A stretch of DNA of 64,000 nt from UBA4782 sp034429195 (GCA_034429195.1 DAOUGQ010000005.1:62001-126000); one strand, 5' to 3'; shown: positions 26,210 to 34,910, numbered from the stretch's first letter. Program-made: numbers and translations. Notes: generated by a model from the letters alone, not told the origin.

Positions 26210-27319
26210 TTAAAATGGGAATTTGTATTGAGATAAACCCAATTCCTGTTGCATTTGTTTCATTTCCTTTTGTAACTTAGGAATGATCTCAATGCCCTCT
26301 CTGGCTAATCTGATCTCATTTTCGTATTCTTTTTCGCCTGCCGTGTAGATACGCGACTGCCCGGGCTCTTTACGAGAGTTACGTAGTTCGCGAAGAATAT
26401 CTCCTGTCGTTTTCTTGAATTGGTCTATTTCGACAAAACTTTCAATGTCGATTGCCATAAAGAAATGTCCCAGACCGAAAGGTACAGGTTTCCCTTGCTC
26501 ATCAATTCCGATGGTGGCGGAGAGAAAGTTAGCGGTTTGAAGCGATGCACTGAGAATTTCCACCATTGTTGCCAATCCATATCCTTTATATCCGCTGAAC
26601 TTTTCTCCTGAACCACCCAGGGGAAGTAATGAAGCTTTGTCTTTTCCCATTGCATGCAAGGTGTATTCAGGGTTTGTCAGGGCATTACCATTCTCATCAA
26701 TCACCCATCCTTCTGGCATTTCTTTATCATATCGAGCATAGACTTCCACTTTACCTCGTTGAATGAGAGATGTAGCACCATCATAAAGGAAAGGAATTGC
26801 CTCATCGGTTGGGGCACCAAATGCAATTGGATTGGTACCAAGCTCTGGTTGTACTCCAAAAGTAGGTGCCACAGAGGGGCGAGCATTGGTGAAGCTCATC
26901 CCTATCATATTTTGCTTGACAGCCATTAATGCATAGAAGCCATCAATTCCGAAATGGGTAGAATTTCGAACTGCTACAGAGCCCATACCAAATTGCTTTG
27001 CTTTTGTTATTGCAAGGTTCATCGCTTTATATCCGAGAACCATTCCCACTCCATTGTGCCCATCAACTAATGCTGTTGCTGCACGATCACGTACTATATC
27101 AAAATGAGTAATGGGGTTATGCTGACCGATTTTCATCCGATCGTAATACATTTTCAGGCGTCCGATTCCATGAGATTCAATTCCTCGCAGGTCAGATGCG
27201 ATAAGCACTTGTGAACTGATCTCTGCATCTTCTTCAGGTACTCCAGACCCGATGAAAACGTCTTTCATAAACTGTTTAAGCTGTGACGCGGGAATCCGCG
27301 GGTTATTCTGTATGGTCAT
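26210..27319 (-). CDS. malate/L-lactate (Ldh2/YlbC-type) NAD(P)-dependent dehydrogenase
   Basis: 369 residues. Typical family text: DLRGIESHGIGRLKMYYDRM, DGHNGVGMVLGYKAM, VAVRNSTHFGIDGFYALMA (catalytic His), TNARPSVAPTFGVQPELGTN and GSGEKFSGYKGYGLATMVEIL. These enzymes reduce or oxidise 2-keto/2-hydroxy acids such as malate, lactate, ureidoglycolate or cyclic imino acids (delta-1-piperideine-2-carboxylate), without the Rossmann fold of common LDH. Given the two adjacent flavoproteins of amino-acid dehydrogenase type, a role in reducing the keto or imino product of the same pathway is plausible, but this is inference. GAGG lies eight bases before ATG 27319. Confidence 0.9.
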   Translation of the reverse strand: MTIQNNPRIPASQLKQFMKDVFIGSGVPEEDAEISSQVLIASDLRGIESHGIGRLKMYYDRMKIGQHNPITHFDIVRDRAATALVDGHNGVGMVLGYKAMNLAITKAKQFGMGSVAVRNSTHFGIDGFYALMAVKQNMIGMSFTNARPSVAPTFGVQPELGTNPIAFGAPTDEAIPFLYDGATSLIQRGKVEVYARYDKEMPEGWVIDENGNALTNPEYTLHAMGKDKASLLPLGGSGEKFSGYKGYGLATMVEILSASLQTANFLSATIGIDEQGKPVPFGLGHFFMAIDIESFVEIDQFKKTTGDILRELRNSRKEPGQSRIYTAGEKEYENEIRLAREGIEIIPKLQKEMKQMQQELGLSQYKFPF

Positions 27320-27349
27320 TCTATTTACCTCTTAAGAACCCATGAACTT

Positions 27350-28513
27350 TTATTTTAATTGCTCATGACCAGAAAAATCTCTGTAAGGTGAAAGTATATC
27401 AAGAATTTCATTATCGAGAGTGGTTAACTTCTGATTTACCATCCTGGAGACGAGCTCACCGACAGATGGACCAAGCATGAAACCCTGACCGCACATGCCA
27501 ATAGCATGTAGTAATCCAGGATATTCTTTTGACCATCCAACGATTGGACTTCCATCAGGTGTCATGGGGTATAAACCACGCCAGGTTCTTCGAACTCGAA
27601 TATTTTTCAAGCATGGCATTAATTGAATAATGCGTTTGGCTGCCCAGGGTAAAAACTGGCTGGTTTCGTCAGTATCAAATCCCCAGATATTTGGTGAAGG
27701 CGTATAACAGAAGAAAATCTGACCAGTATAATGTTGATAAAAATAACAATTTTCTGAAAATTCATCTGAATGAATATCGACAATCATCGGTGTGAAGAAA
27801 TGCGCCACTGGTTCGGTGATAGCTGCTTCATGCGAATCGGGATGTACCGGTATCTTCAGTTCTACCATTTCACCGATCTTGCCAGCCCATGCACCAGCTG
27901 CATTGACCACAATTGGAGCATAATACTCACCATATGTTGTTTTTACTCCTTTGATCTGTCCTCCTGTAATGATCAAACCTGTCACAGGTTCAGAAAAATG
28001 GTATTCGCAACCAAATTTGACAGATTGCTTCTTTAATGAAGCTGCCATCAATAAAGGCGAAGCACTGCCATCTTCAGGAGAAAAAGTTCCGCCCAGAAGG
28101 TTCACAGAGTTAAGGTCTGGTACTAGCTTTAAGAGTTCCTTGCTATCCAGCCAATCAATGTTTAACCCCAAATTTTTCTGGAACTTAACCAATTTTTGCA
28201 ATGAGATCGATTCTTTTTCATGATAGGCAACAAATGAATATCCACCTTGAGTCCATTCAATTTGATCGCCTGTTTCATTCAACCAATTTTTATATATCTC
28301 GATGCTGCGATTACCTAAGGTGATCTTTGCTTTATCAGAATGTGTGGCGCGAATACCGCCAATCGCTTTTTTATTTGATCCCTGACCAGGGCTTGAGAAC
28401 ATATCTATTACCAGCACATGTTTGCCATCTAAAGAAAGGTAATATGCGGTTGGTAAGCCTACTGATCCTGCACCGATAATAATGACATCGTATGATTTAT
28501 TCATTGTTGTCAT
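27350..28513 (-). CDS. DAO/SoxB-type FAD-dependent oxidoreductase (dehydrogenase beta-like subunit)
   Basis: 387 residues from ATG 28513, chosen because AGGA stands 5-6 nt before it; ATG 28504 (MNKSYDV) and a longer upstream reading are alternatives. The FAD-binding Rossmann motif DVIIIGAGSVGLPTAYYL is at the N-terminus. A DAO-fold core follows (GGIRATHS, GGTFSPEDGSASPLLMAASL, VVNAAGAWAG), ending in TPDGSPIVGWSKEYPGLLHAIGMCGQGFMLGP. This is the architecture of the catalytic subunit of sarcosine, proline/hydroxyproline or opine dehydrogenases. The gene overlaps the end of the upstream multi-cluster flavoprotein, which is the usual alpha-subunit partner in those complexes. It is probably cytoplasmic, oxidising an amino acid to an imine and passing electrons to the partner. 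Confidence 0.88.
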   Translation of the reverse strand: MTTMNKSYDVIIIGAGSVGLPTAYYLSLDGKHVLVIDMFSSPGQGSNKKAIGGIRATHSDKAKITLGNRSIEIYKNWLNETGDQIEWTQGGYSFVAYHEKESISLQKLVKFQKNLGLNIDWLDSKELLKLVPDLNSVNLLGGTFSPEDGSASPLLMAASLKKQSVKFGCEYHFSEPVTGLIITGGQIKGVKTTYGEYYAPIVVNAAGAWAGKIGEMVELKIPVHPDSHEAAITEPVAHFFTPMIVDIHSDEFSENCYFYQHYTGQIFFCYTPSPNIWGFDTDETSQFLPWAAKRIIQLMPCLKNIRVRRTWRGLYPMTPDGSPIVGWSKEYPGLLHAIGMCGQGFMLGPSVGELVSRMVNQKLTTLDNEILDILSPYRDFSGHEQLK

Positions 28514-30611
28514 GGTCATCCTGCTTCTCTTCAGGTAGAATTCCAGCAAAAATACCCAGTTCAACTTCTTTGAACAATGGGCGGTGTGTTCCAGGTGTTA
28601 CTTCAGAAAGAGGTACTCCTTCTTCGCGGAAGATGCGCAGGATTAGACTGCGACATGTTTTCGAGCCGCATGAGCCTGCCCCTGCGCGGGTAATTGTTTT
28701 TAACTCATTCATATCCCTGACACCCCCTCTGATCAATGAACGAATTTCACCTGCAGTCACTCTCTCACAACGACAAATGATGGCATCATCTGCAGTGGTA
28801 TTTGTTGGTGTTGTTTGAAATTCGAATTCTTTCGGTGATTGAATATGGATCCCTGCAACTTTCGTAGCAATTGCTTTTTCTACCTGTACTTCAACAATTA
28901 ATGTATGGTCTAAATGAGGAATGGTATGAATTTTCTTTACGGGAGCCAATCCAAGATTATTGCCATCTATATCAGTAATGGTAACGATAGATAATTGATC
29001 AAGAATTTCTCGATCCAATTCTGCTGCAATGGAAATCAACGGTTTTTCTGCATCTTTCCGATAATCCACAAGAGTAATTGCTAATCCCGGGCAACCTGCG
29101 ACGCATTTTTTACAACCAGTGCAATGTTGTGAGTCACCAGTATATATAGGTATTGATCGGATATCATTTTGATTAATTTTAAAATAACCTTTGGGGCAGA
29201 GCTGTGTACAGGGATCACAAGGTATCTCTTGTCTGCAATGAATTACGGGCATAACACCACTGGAGATTTCGACATCCTTTTCTTTCTGCACAATCCCGGG
29301 CTTTGCTTTAAGAATATTCAAGGTGGCATTCCAGGCTTCTGTATCCTGAGGTTGTATTTTTCCTGATTTGGCTGCGATGGAATAAGCTTTGATCTTCCCC
29401 GAGTAAATTGCTGCAGATGCTTCTGCGATTTCTTCTGCATCACCGGCTATGTCTGCAGGGATACCATATTCCTTTGCCTTCTGGTACAGTTCATCGATTG
29501 ATTCAAGTCCCACGGCAATGAGAACACCATCTACATCGAAGGATTTTTCACTCCCGCCAATGGGTTTTCCGTCTTTTCCCAATTCAGCAATGGTAACTTT
29601 TTCGACAGTGGCATTTCCTGTAGCTTGAATAATGGTATGAGAGGTGAAAATTGGCACACCAAGCCTGGAAAGTTTATCTTTATGGACTCTATATCCAGAG
29701 CACTCTGGCAACGCTTCAGCAAGACCGACAACCTCAATTCCTGCCTGGATGGCGTGGTAACCAGCAATAAGCCCAACATTGCCACCTCCAACAATGAAAA
29801 CTTTATTGGCAGGTTTTACTCTATCTCGATTAAGCAAGGTCTGAAAAGCCCCAGCTCCCATTATACCGGGCAGTGTATTTCCCGGAAATGAGATAAATCT
29901 TTCACGAGCTCCACAAGCGATGAGCAGATGTTCTGGCTCGATAAGAGCATATTCTTTTTCGTTTTTAAGAATGCCCACTTTTTTATCTTTGTATACCGCC
30001 AAAGCGGTAGAATTCCTCCAAACTTCGATCAAGGGCTGTTTGGCAATTTCTTGTGAAAGAATTTGTGCAATGTCAATTCCACGAGTCCCTGCATAAACTG
30101 TTTGACTTGATCCAAAAAAGCGGTGTGTTTGTAAAACCAGTTTTCCGCCGAGTTCTGCTTTATCATCGACCAAAAGCGATGAAATCCCAATTTTTGCTAA
30201 TTCCAATGCCGCTGATAAGCCAGATGGACCTCCACCAATAATGAGCACTTGTACTTTTTTCTCTATTGCGGGAGAAAATATTGGAACTTGTGGTACTTTA
30301 GGTAATTTGGGAAGTTCATCTATGGGTTCCAGATGAACATTCTCGTGAAGGGGATGTACACAAGATTTTACTGGTCTTCCATCCATGAGTACCATGCATT
30401 GGGCGCATTGCCCATTTGCACAAAAAAGACCCTGAGGTGCATGATCTTTGATATGGTGACCAAATATTTTTATGTTATTTGCGTATAGAGCAGCACTGAT
30501 TGGTTCGCCTTCAACCCCCTTAAATAATTCATTTTTCCAGTAAAAATCTACTTGTTTTGTTTTCGGTAGTGTAAGAATCGGATGTGAATGTAGCCTATTG
30601 TCTGTTGGCAT
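28497..30611 (-). CDS. fused ferredoxin / pyridine-nucleotide-type flavoprotein / BFD-like iron-sulfur oxidoreductase (dehydrogenase alpha-like subunit)
   Basis: 704 residues. Domains: a 2Fe-2S plant-type ferredoxin fold (about 20-95, with GLFCANGQCAQCMVL and a later C in VKSCVHP); a two-dinucleotide-binding-domain flavoprotein (VLIIGGGPSGLSAALELA near 122 and VFIVGGGNVGLIAGYHA near 273); a dicluster 4Fe-4S stretch (about 465-515, CRQEIPCDPCTQLCPKGYF then CTGCKKCVAGCP); and a C-terminal BFD-like 2Fe-2S domain (CRCERVTAGEIRSLI ... GAGSCGSKTCRSLI). This equals HcnA plus HcnB of cyanide synthase or the alpha chains of sarcosine, octopine or proline dehydrogenases joined in one chain, with an extra ferredoxin-like insert. 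It probably relays electrons from the DAO subunit to a quinone or ferredoxin. GGAGG precedes ATG 30611. Confidence 0.9.
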   Translation of the reverse strand: MPTDNRLHSHPILTLPKTKQVDFYWKNELFKGVEGEPISAALYANNIKIFGHHIKDHAPQGLFCANGQCAQCMVLMDGRPVKSCVHPLHENVHLEPIDELPKLPKVPQVPIFSPAIEKKVQVLIIGGGPSGLSAALELAKIGISSLLVDDKAELGGKLVLQTHRFFGSSQTVYAGTRGIDIAQILSQEIAKQPLIEVWRNSTALAVYKDKKVGILKNEKEYALIEPEHLLIACGARERFISFPGNTLPGIMGAGAFQTLLNRDRVKPANKVFIVGGGNVGLIAGYHAIQAGIEVVGLAEALPECSGYRVHKDKLSRLGVPIFTSHTIIQATGNATVEKVTIAELGKDGKPIGGSEKSFDVDGVLIAVGLESIDELYQKAKEYGIPADIAGDAEEIAEASAAIYSGKIKAYSIAAKSGKIQPQDTEAWNATLNILKAKPGIVQKEKDVEISSGVMPVIHCRQEIPCDPCTQLCPKGYFKINQNDIRSIPIYTGDSQHCTGCKKCVAGCPGLAITLVDYRKDAEKPLISIAAELDREILDQLSIVTITDIDGNNLGLAPVKKIHTIPHLDHTLIVEVQVEKAIATKVAGIHIQSPKEFEFQTTPTNTTADDAIICRCERVTAGEIRSLIRGGVRDMNELKTITRAGAGSCGSKTCRSLILRIFREEGVPLSEVTPGTHRPLFKEVELGIFAGILPEEKQDDHDNNE

Positions 30612-30701
30612 ATTCCTCCATGAAAATTGTGATTAACTGGCATGATGATTTTATTCCCTGTAGAATTATGGAGCAAGTGACATTGGTGGGTACTTTGCAA
30701 T

Positions 30702-30718
30702 GATTCTTGTTTAGAATC
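30702..30718. promoter_or_regulatory. palindrome in divergent promoter region
   Basis: GATTCT-TGTTT-AGAATC, a perfect 6-bp inverted repeat with a 5-nt spacer, lies midway between the divergent flavoprotein gene (minus) and the phosphatase gene (plus). It could be an operator for either; there is no direct evidence. Confidence 0.35.
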
Positions 30719-30745
30719 GAGGTGATTTGTTGTAAAATCTAATGT

Positions 30746-31471
30746 ATGGAAATTCAAATTGCAGTGAGTAAAGTAAATAAGCAGGCAATGGTCGAAAGTG
30801 GTGACACGCTGGAAGTTATTGAACGACCAAGCGGAGGAATATCTATTGTACTTGCTGATGGACGGGGGTCAGGAATTGAAGCAAAGAAAATTTCATCTAT
30901 GATTGTACACAAAGTGATAAATTTTCTTGGCGAAGGAATTCGTGATGGCGTTGCTGTGCGAACTATTTCCGATTTTTTGTTTTCTCAGTTCAACGGAGAA
31001 GTAACTGCATTTTTGAGTATTCTCTCAGTTGATCTTGAAACACAAACAATCACTATCACAAGTAATAGCACAGTACCAGTGTTTATCTCACAGAAAGAGC
31101 AAATGGAATGTATTCAGAGTGATAGAACTCCGATTGGAAGTCGTAGAAACATATCACCTGCAATTACTCAGTTACCACTTGAATCTGGACTTACAATTGT
31201 TATGTATACTGATGGTTTAGCTAAAGCGGGAGAATCATCAGGAAGCCCCATCGATCTATGTACATTGCTCGAATCGCTTTTAGAAGACCAGGAGCCCAAT
31301 TCTCAATCTATAGCAGACACTATTCTTCAAGAAGCAATGCGGTTGGAGCAATCGCAACCACAAGACGATATGAGTGTAGTGGTTCTTCGAATTGAATCAG
31401 GTACATCCAACATTGTAAGAAAGATAACGGTTGTAGTGCCAGTACTTGATAATGAAGAAGTAAGTTTATAA
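30746..31471 (+). CDS. SpoIIE/PP2C-type serine phosphatase
   Basis: 241 residues. It is a stand-alone PP2C-like domain of the SpoIIE type with the metal-binding acidic motifs VLADGRGSGIEAKK (motif 2), MYTDGLAKAGE (motif 8 region) and DDMSVVVLRI at the end. There is no receiver, PAS or membrane segment. Such proteins usually dephosphorylate an anti-anti-sigma factor or another Ser/Thr phosphoprotein and so control an alternative sigma factor or stress response. No STAS or anti-sigma kinase gene is adjacent, so the partner must lie elsewhere. The start is supported only by the ATG; the nearest purine-rich site (GAGGTG) is rather far upstream. The gene ends in a strong bidirectional terminator. 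Confidence 0.85.
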   Translation: MEIQIAVSKVNKQAMVESGDTLEVIERPSGGISIVLADGRGSGIEAKKISSMIVHKVINFLGEGIRDGVAVRTISDFLFSQFNGEVTAFLSILSVDLETQTITITSNSTVPVFISQKEQMECIQSDRTPIGSRRNISPAITQLPLESGLTIVMYTDGLAKAGESSGSPIDLCTLLESLLEDQEPNSQSIADTILQEAMRLEQSQPQDDMSVVVLRIESGTSNIVRKITVVVPVLDNEEVSL

Positions 31472-31490
31472 ACTTTTACTTCATAATAAG

Positions 31491-31544
31491 AATAAAGCAC
31501 AATCTCTATTTCAGCAATGAAATAGAGATTATGCTTTATTTTAA
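31491..31544. terminator. bidirectional terminator between phosphatase and membrane-protein genes
   Basis: A long stem, AATAAAGCA and AATCTCTATTTCA (31491-31513) against TGAAATAGAGATT and TGCTTTATT (31518-31540), has one internal mismatch and a GCAA loop. It is followed by T residues on the plus side and A-rich on the other. Confidence 0.88.
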
Positions 31545-31560
31545 AACTAAACCAGACATA

Positions 31561-31920
31561 TTACGGTTGATGATTATTTTCAGGTGCAGACTTTTTAATG
31601 ATTAATATACTGCCTGCGATCAATGCTGCCAGGAAGATCATTCCCAGGAAGCATCCATCTAAACCGTACAAAGGAACTTCTGCAGCAATTGATCCAGGTA
31701 ATGCCAAGAAATAGAAAACTACCTCATTTGCTGCTGAATATAACAAATATGTCGTAGCAATGAAAACAACAATATATGTCAACTTTGTGAATTCTTTTAA
31801 TAATTCTTTGATTTTAGGTTGGACGAGTACCAGATATGTTAATCCAGCAGCACCCAGAAACAGAATAGCGCGAACAATGGTAGAAATGATACTGACGATT
31901 ATGGAAAGCGTATTATCCAT
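31561..31920 (-). CDS. small membrane protein, unknown
   Basis: 119 residues from ATG 31920, which follows GGAGG with a 4-nt gap; an ATG 18 nt further upstream has no ribosome site. Three to four hydrophobic segments (about 5-35, 50-75 and 90-112) with a lysine-rich loop (QPKIKELLKEFTK) suggest an inner-membrane protein. I recognise no family. It is convergent with the phosphatase gene and divergent from secD, with its own promoter region of about 230 nt shared with secD. Confidence 0.7.
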   Translation of the reverse strand: MDNTLSIIVSIISTIVRAILFLGAAGLTYLVLVQPKIKELLKEFTKLTYIVVFIATTYLLYSAANEVVFYFLALPGSIAAEVPLYGLDGCFLGMIFLAALIAGSILIIKKSAPENNHQP

Positions 31921-32089
31921 GTTACCTCCAGGTTTCATATAAGAGTAGCTTATTAAAAATATTAAAAGCAGAGAAACATATTATTGTACTATTCAAGTTA
32001 TTACGCAAGGAAAACTTTTATCACAAAACTTGGAAATAATATTATTCTTGCGACAATGAAAATCCCTACTCATCATTGAGCAAGCGGGG

Positions 32090-32128
32090 TATAATGGTGT
32101 GCTACGCCGGCTCAGAGCTGGCATTTTT
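32090..32128 (+). promoter_or_regulatory. secD leader: -10 box and early hairpin
   Basis: TATAAT at 32090-32095 has no good -35. It is followed by GCCGGCT (32106-32112), CAG, AGCTGGC (32116-32122) and a T-run (32124-32128), which is terminator-shaped and lies before the ribosome site at 32137. It may act as an attenuator or only stabilise the 5' end. Confidence 0.4.
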
Positions 32129-32149
32129 GTGAGATTGGAGGTCGATTGC

Positions 32150-33571
32150 ATGCGACACCGTTCTACCGCTTTGATTCTGATCGTAATTTTACTTGCACTC
32201 ACCATTTGGGCGGTTTTACCATCAAACCCTGGAATTAAGATCGGTAAATTCGAACGTTCAATGGAAACAATTTTAGGTCTAGACTTGCAAGGTGGTATGC
32301 AAGTTCTCCTTGAGGCTGATGTTCCTGAAGGAACAGAAGTAGATGCTCAGGCAATGCAAGATGCTCGAACCATTTTGGAGAACCGCTCCAACGGTTTGGG
32401 TGTCAGTGAGGTTGTTTTTCAGGTGGCAGGAACTAGAAGAATTGTTGGAGAGTTCCCTGGATTAACCGACACAGAACAAGTTGTTTCTATTTTGAAAGAG
32501 ACTGGTCAACTTGAATTTGTTGATATGGGTGATACCGCTATTCCTGTGGGAACGATTATTACAACTTCTCTTGGCGGTAAACAAAATAGCGAAGTTACTC
32601 CCACTGCTTCAACAACTGAAACCAGTGAAACGCCCACAGAAGTATCCTCTGCTACCGAAGAACCAACCGCTACCGAAACCCCTGCTGTAACTGAAGAAGT
32701 TGTATACAATACTGTTATGACAGGTTCCGATCTGAAAAGTGTTACCGTTTCTACTGATCAATTGGGACAGCCGGTCGTTGATTTTGTCTTAACTGCTGAG
32801 GGCAAACAAATATTTGCTGATTTCACGACAAACAATACAGGGAAAATCCTCGGAATTGTTTTGGATAAGAAAGTTATTTCTACTCCAAGAATTGATGAGC
32901 CAATTACAGAAGGTACTGGCATGATCAGCGGCAATTTTACTGTTGATTCAGCCAATGCATTGGCGGTTCAATTGAGATATGGTTCACTACCTATTGCTTT
33001 GAAAGTCGTTGAAACTCAGATCATCGGCCCAACATTGGGTGCTGATTCATTAAATAAAAGCCTCATTGCTGGCGCTATTGGTTTTGCGATTGTGATGCTT
33101 TTCATGTTGATCTATTATCGCATGCCTGGTGGAGTAGCAATTTTAGCAATCACTAATTTCGGTTTGATCACTTTGACCGTGTATAAATTGATTCCAGTTA
33201 CCCTGACGCTGCCTGGTATTGCTGGTTTCTTGTTATCAACTGGTGGTGCATTGGATGCGAATATCCTCTACTTTGAGCGGTTAAAAGAAGAATTGCGAAG
33301 TGGCAAGAACTTGAAAACCGCTCTTGATATGGCATGGAAACGTGCATGGTCATCAATCCGTGATTCAAACATAGCAACGATCATAACCAGTGTTATTTTG
33401 TTTTGGTTTGGTTCAACCTATGGTGCCAGTATGGTAAAAGGATTCGCATTAACACTTGCCTTAGGTGTGTTAATCTCCTTATTCAGCGCCACTGTTGTAA
33501 CCCGTACTCTACTCTCTTATGCAGTAGATATTTTTAAGCCAACGAACTTTAAGAGATGGTTCGGAATCTAG
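32150..33571 (+). CDS. secD: protein translocase subunit SecD
   Basis: 473 residues from ATG 32150 (MRHRSTALILIVILLAL), preceded by GGAGG at 32137-32141; the open frame upstream has no ribosome site. The first membrane helix is at residues 6-24. LGLDLQGGMQVLLEAD is the conserved D1 motif, then the periplasmic P1 domain. It is interrupted at about residues 147-185 by a Thr/Glu/Pro-rich stretch (TPTASTTETSETPTE...) that normal SecD lacks. Five C-terminal helices carry GAIGFAIVMLFMLIYYRMPG and GGALDANILYFERLKEEL. SecD with SecF uses the proton gradient to assist late steps of Sec export. secF follows with 11 nt spacing. Confidence 0.96.
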   Translation: MRHRSTALILIVILLALTIWAVLPSNPGIKIGKFERSMETILGLDLQGGMQVLLEADVPEGTEVDAQAMQDARTILENRSNGLGVSEVVFQVAGTRRIVGEFPGLTDTEQVVSILKETGQLEFVDMGDTAIPVGTIITTSLGGKQNSEVTPTASTTETSETPTEVSSATEEPTATETPAVTEEVVYNTVMTGSDLKSVTVSTDQLGQPVVDFVLTAEGKQIFADFTTNNTGKILGIVLDKKVISTPRIDEPITEGTGMISGNFTVDSANALAVQLRYGSLPIALKVVETQIIGPTLGADSLNKSLIAGAIGFAIVMLFMLIYYRMPGGVAILAITNFGLITLTVYKLIPVTLTLPGIAGFLLSTGGALDANILYFERLKEELRSGKNLKTALDMAWKRAWSSIRDSNIATIITSVILFWFGSTYGASMVKGFALTLALGVLISLFSATVVTRTLLSYAVDIFKPTNFKRWFGI

Positions 33572-33582
33572 AGGATATGACT

Positions 33583-34512
33583 ATGTTCGATATCATTGGC
33601 AAACGATATTGGTACTTTTTGATCTCTTTGATCATCATTCTACCTGGCATTGTTGTGATGGCGATCTGGGGTATGCCACTCTCGATTGACTTCAAAGGTG
33701 GAACTCTGATGCAGATCAGTTTTCCTGAGAATGTTCAACCTGCACCATCTGATATTGTTCTTTTGTATCAAAAAGTGGAAATCAACGATGCGCAGGTAAC
33801 TACTTCTGAAGATGGTCAGTACATCATAAAATCAGCATTCATCGATGAAACGAAACGTATTGAAGTTGTGAATGCAATGGCAGATGAGTTTGGAGCTAGA
33901 CCTACCGTAAATCAATATGATAGTGTTGGACCAACTATCGGTAAGGAAGTTACGAGCCGCGCTGGCATGGCAATTGGTGTAGCGGCTTTGGGTGTTATCC
34001 TTTTTATTACATTCGCTTTTCGTGGAATACCTCACGCGTTCAGATATGGTGTATGCGCTATCATAGCCATGGCTCATGATGTATTGGTAGTGATCAGCAT
34101 ATCTGCAATTGGCGGTCATTTCTTTGGCTGGCAGATAGATTCACTATTCTTGACAGCTTTATTAACAGTAATTGGGTTCTCCGTACAAGATAAGATTGTG
34201 GTATTTGATAGGATCCGTGAGAACTCGAATATCTATCGCCGGTTACCATTTGAAACATTGGCAAACCATTCCATTGTTCAGACTTTACAGCGATCCATCA
34301 ATACCCAATTGATGACCTCCGAATTCATGCTCCTGGCAATGGCGTTGTTTGGTGGTGTCACTTTGCGTGAATTTTCACTCATTTTGTTGATCGGTTTATT
34401 AATGGGTACATATTCATCAATTTTTATCGCAGCACCTATCCTTGTAATCTGGGAAAAGAAGGAATGGCAGACCTGGTTCAAGAGGAAACCAAAAGCTGTA
34501 ACACAAGGTTAG
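33583..34512 (+). CDS. secF: protein translocase subunit SecF
   Basis: 309 residues from ATG 33583 (MFDIIGKRYWYF), eight bases after AGAGG; ATG 33577 is too close to that site. The first helix is followed by SIDFKGGTLMQISF (SecF D1 motif), a short periplasmic domain, and five helices with GVAALGVILFITFAFRG, MAHDVLVVISI, and the signature VIGFSVQDKIVVFDRIREN. Partner of SecD. The operon ends with a hairpin terminator at 34524-34547, just before tRNA-Asp. Confidence 0.96.
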   Translation: MFDIIGKRYWYFLISLIIILPGIVVMAIWGMPLSIDFKGGTLMQISFPENVQPAPSDIVLLYQKVEINDAQVTTSEDGQYIIKSAFIDETKRIEVVNAMADEFGARPTVNQYDSVGPTIGKEVTSRAGMAIGVAALGVILFITFAFRGIPHAFRYGVCAIIAMAHDVLVVISISAIGGHFFGWQIDSLFLTALLTVIGFSVQDKIVVFDRIRENSNIYRRLPFETLANHSIVQTLQRSINTQLMTSEFMLLAMALFGGVTLREFSLILLIGLLMGTYSSIFIAAPILVIWEKKEWQTWFKRKPKAVTQG

Positions 34513-34523
34513 TCTATTTCTGG

Positions 34524-34555
34524 CACCTCGTCTTAATAGGCGAGGTGTATATTTT
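34524..34555 (+). terminator. secDF terminator
   Basis: CACCTCG (34524-34530) pairs with CGAGGTG (34541-34547) over a 10-nt loop, followed by TATATTTT. Confidence 0.8.
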
Positions 34556-34577
34556 AAAAATTGGGTAATCAAATAAC

Positions 34578-34606
34578 TTGACGCTCATTCCAACCCATGA
34601 TAATAT
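34578..34606 (+). promoter_or_regulatory. promoter of tRNA-Asp
   Basis: TTGACG (34578-34583), 17 nt, TAATAT (34601-34606); the tRNA begins 12 nt later. Confidence 0.7.
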
Positions 34607-34617
34607 ATAAGCCGTTC

Positions 34618-34691
34618 GGGGGCGTGGTGTAGTGGTTTAACATGCGGCCCTGTCAAGGCCGAGACCGCGGGTTCAAATCCCGTCGCTCCCG
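34618..34691 (+). tRNA. tRNA-Asp (anticodon GTC)
   Basis: 74 nt. The acceptor stem GGGGGCG pairs with CGCTCCC (one G-T). The anticodon arm is CGGCC-CTGTCAA-GGCCG with anticodon GTC, and the T arm is GCGGG-TTCAAAT-CCCGT. CCA is not encoded. Confidence 0.95.
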
Positions 34692-34693
34692 CT

Positions 34694-34721
34694 AAAGACA
34701 CTCTTCCTAAGAGTGTCTTTT
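34694..34721 (+). terminator. terminator after tRNA-Asp
   Basis: AAAGACACTCTT (34694-34705) pairs with AAGAGTGTCTTT (34709-34720) over a 3-nt loop, ending in T residues. A second, smaller hairpin AAAACC-CGTC-GGTTTT followed by ATTTTT lies at 34760-34780. Confidence 0.85.
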
Positions 34722-34785
34722 GATTTAAGATCGTGGGTTCCCCGGAAGGGGGTGGTATCAAAACCCGTCGGTTTTATTTTTCATA

Positions 34786-34814
34786 TTGACGCACCTTACC
34801 CTCTCGCTTATAAT
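34786..34814 (+). promoter_or_regulatory. promoter of tRNA-Leu
   Basis: TTGACG (34786-34791), 17 nt, TATAAT (34809-34814); the tRNA begins 9-10 nt later. One of the clearest sigma-70-type promoters in the window. Confidence 0.8.
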
Positions 34815-34823
34815 TTTTGCTGC

Positions 34824-34905
34824 GGGGAAGTGCTGGAACTGGCAGACAGGCATGACTTAGGATCATGTGCCGAAAGGCGTGAGGGTTCAACTCCCTTCTT
34901 CCCCA
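34824..34905 (+). tRNA. tRNA-Leu (anticodon TAG)
   Basis: 82 nt with a long variable arm. The acceptor stem GGGGAAG pairs with CTTCCCC. The anticodon arm is CATGA-CTTAGGA-TCATG with anticodon TAG, the variable arm is GCC-GAAA-GGC, and the T arm is GAGGG-TTCAACT-CCCTT. Its last 34 nt are the source of the partial copy at 37289-37318. Confidence 0.95.
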
Positions 34906-34910
34906 TATAT

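Noticed and set aside
34741..34776. A second tRNA-like remnant between tRNA-Asp and tRNA-Leu (GTGGGTTCCCC...)
   Set aside because: No acceptor or anticodon stem can be drawn; only a short terminator-like hairpin is present.
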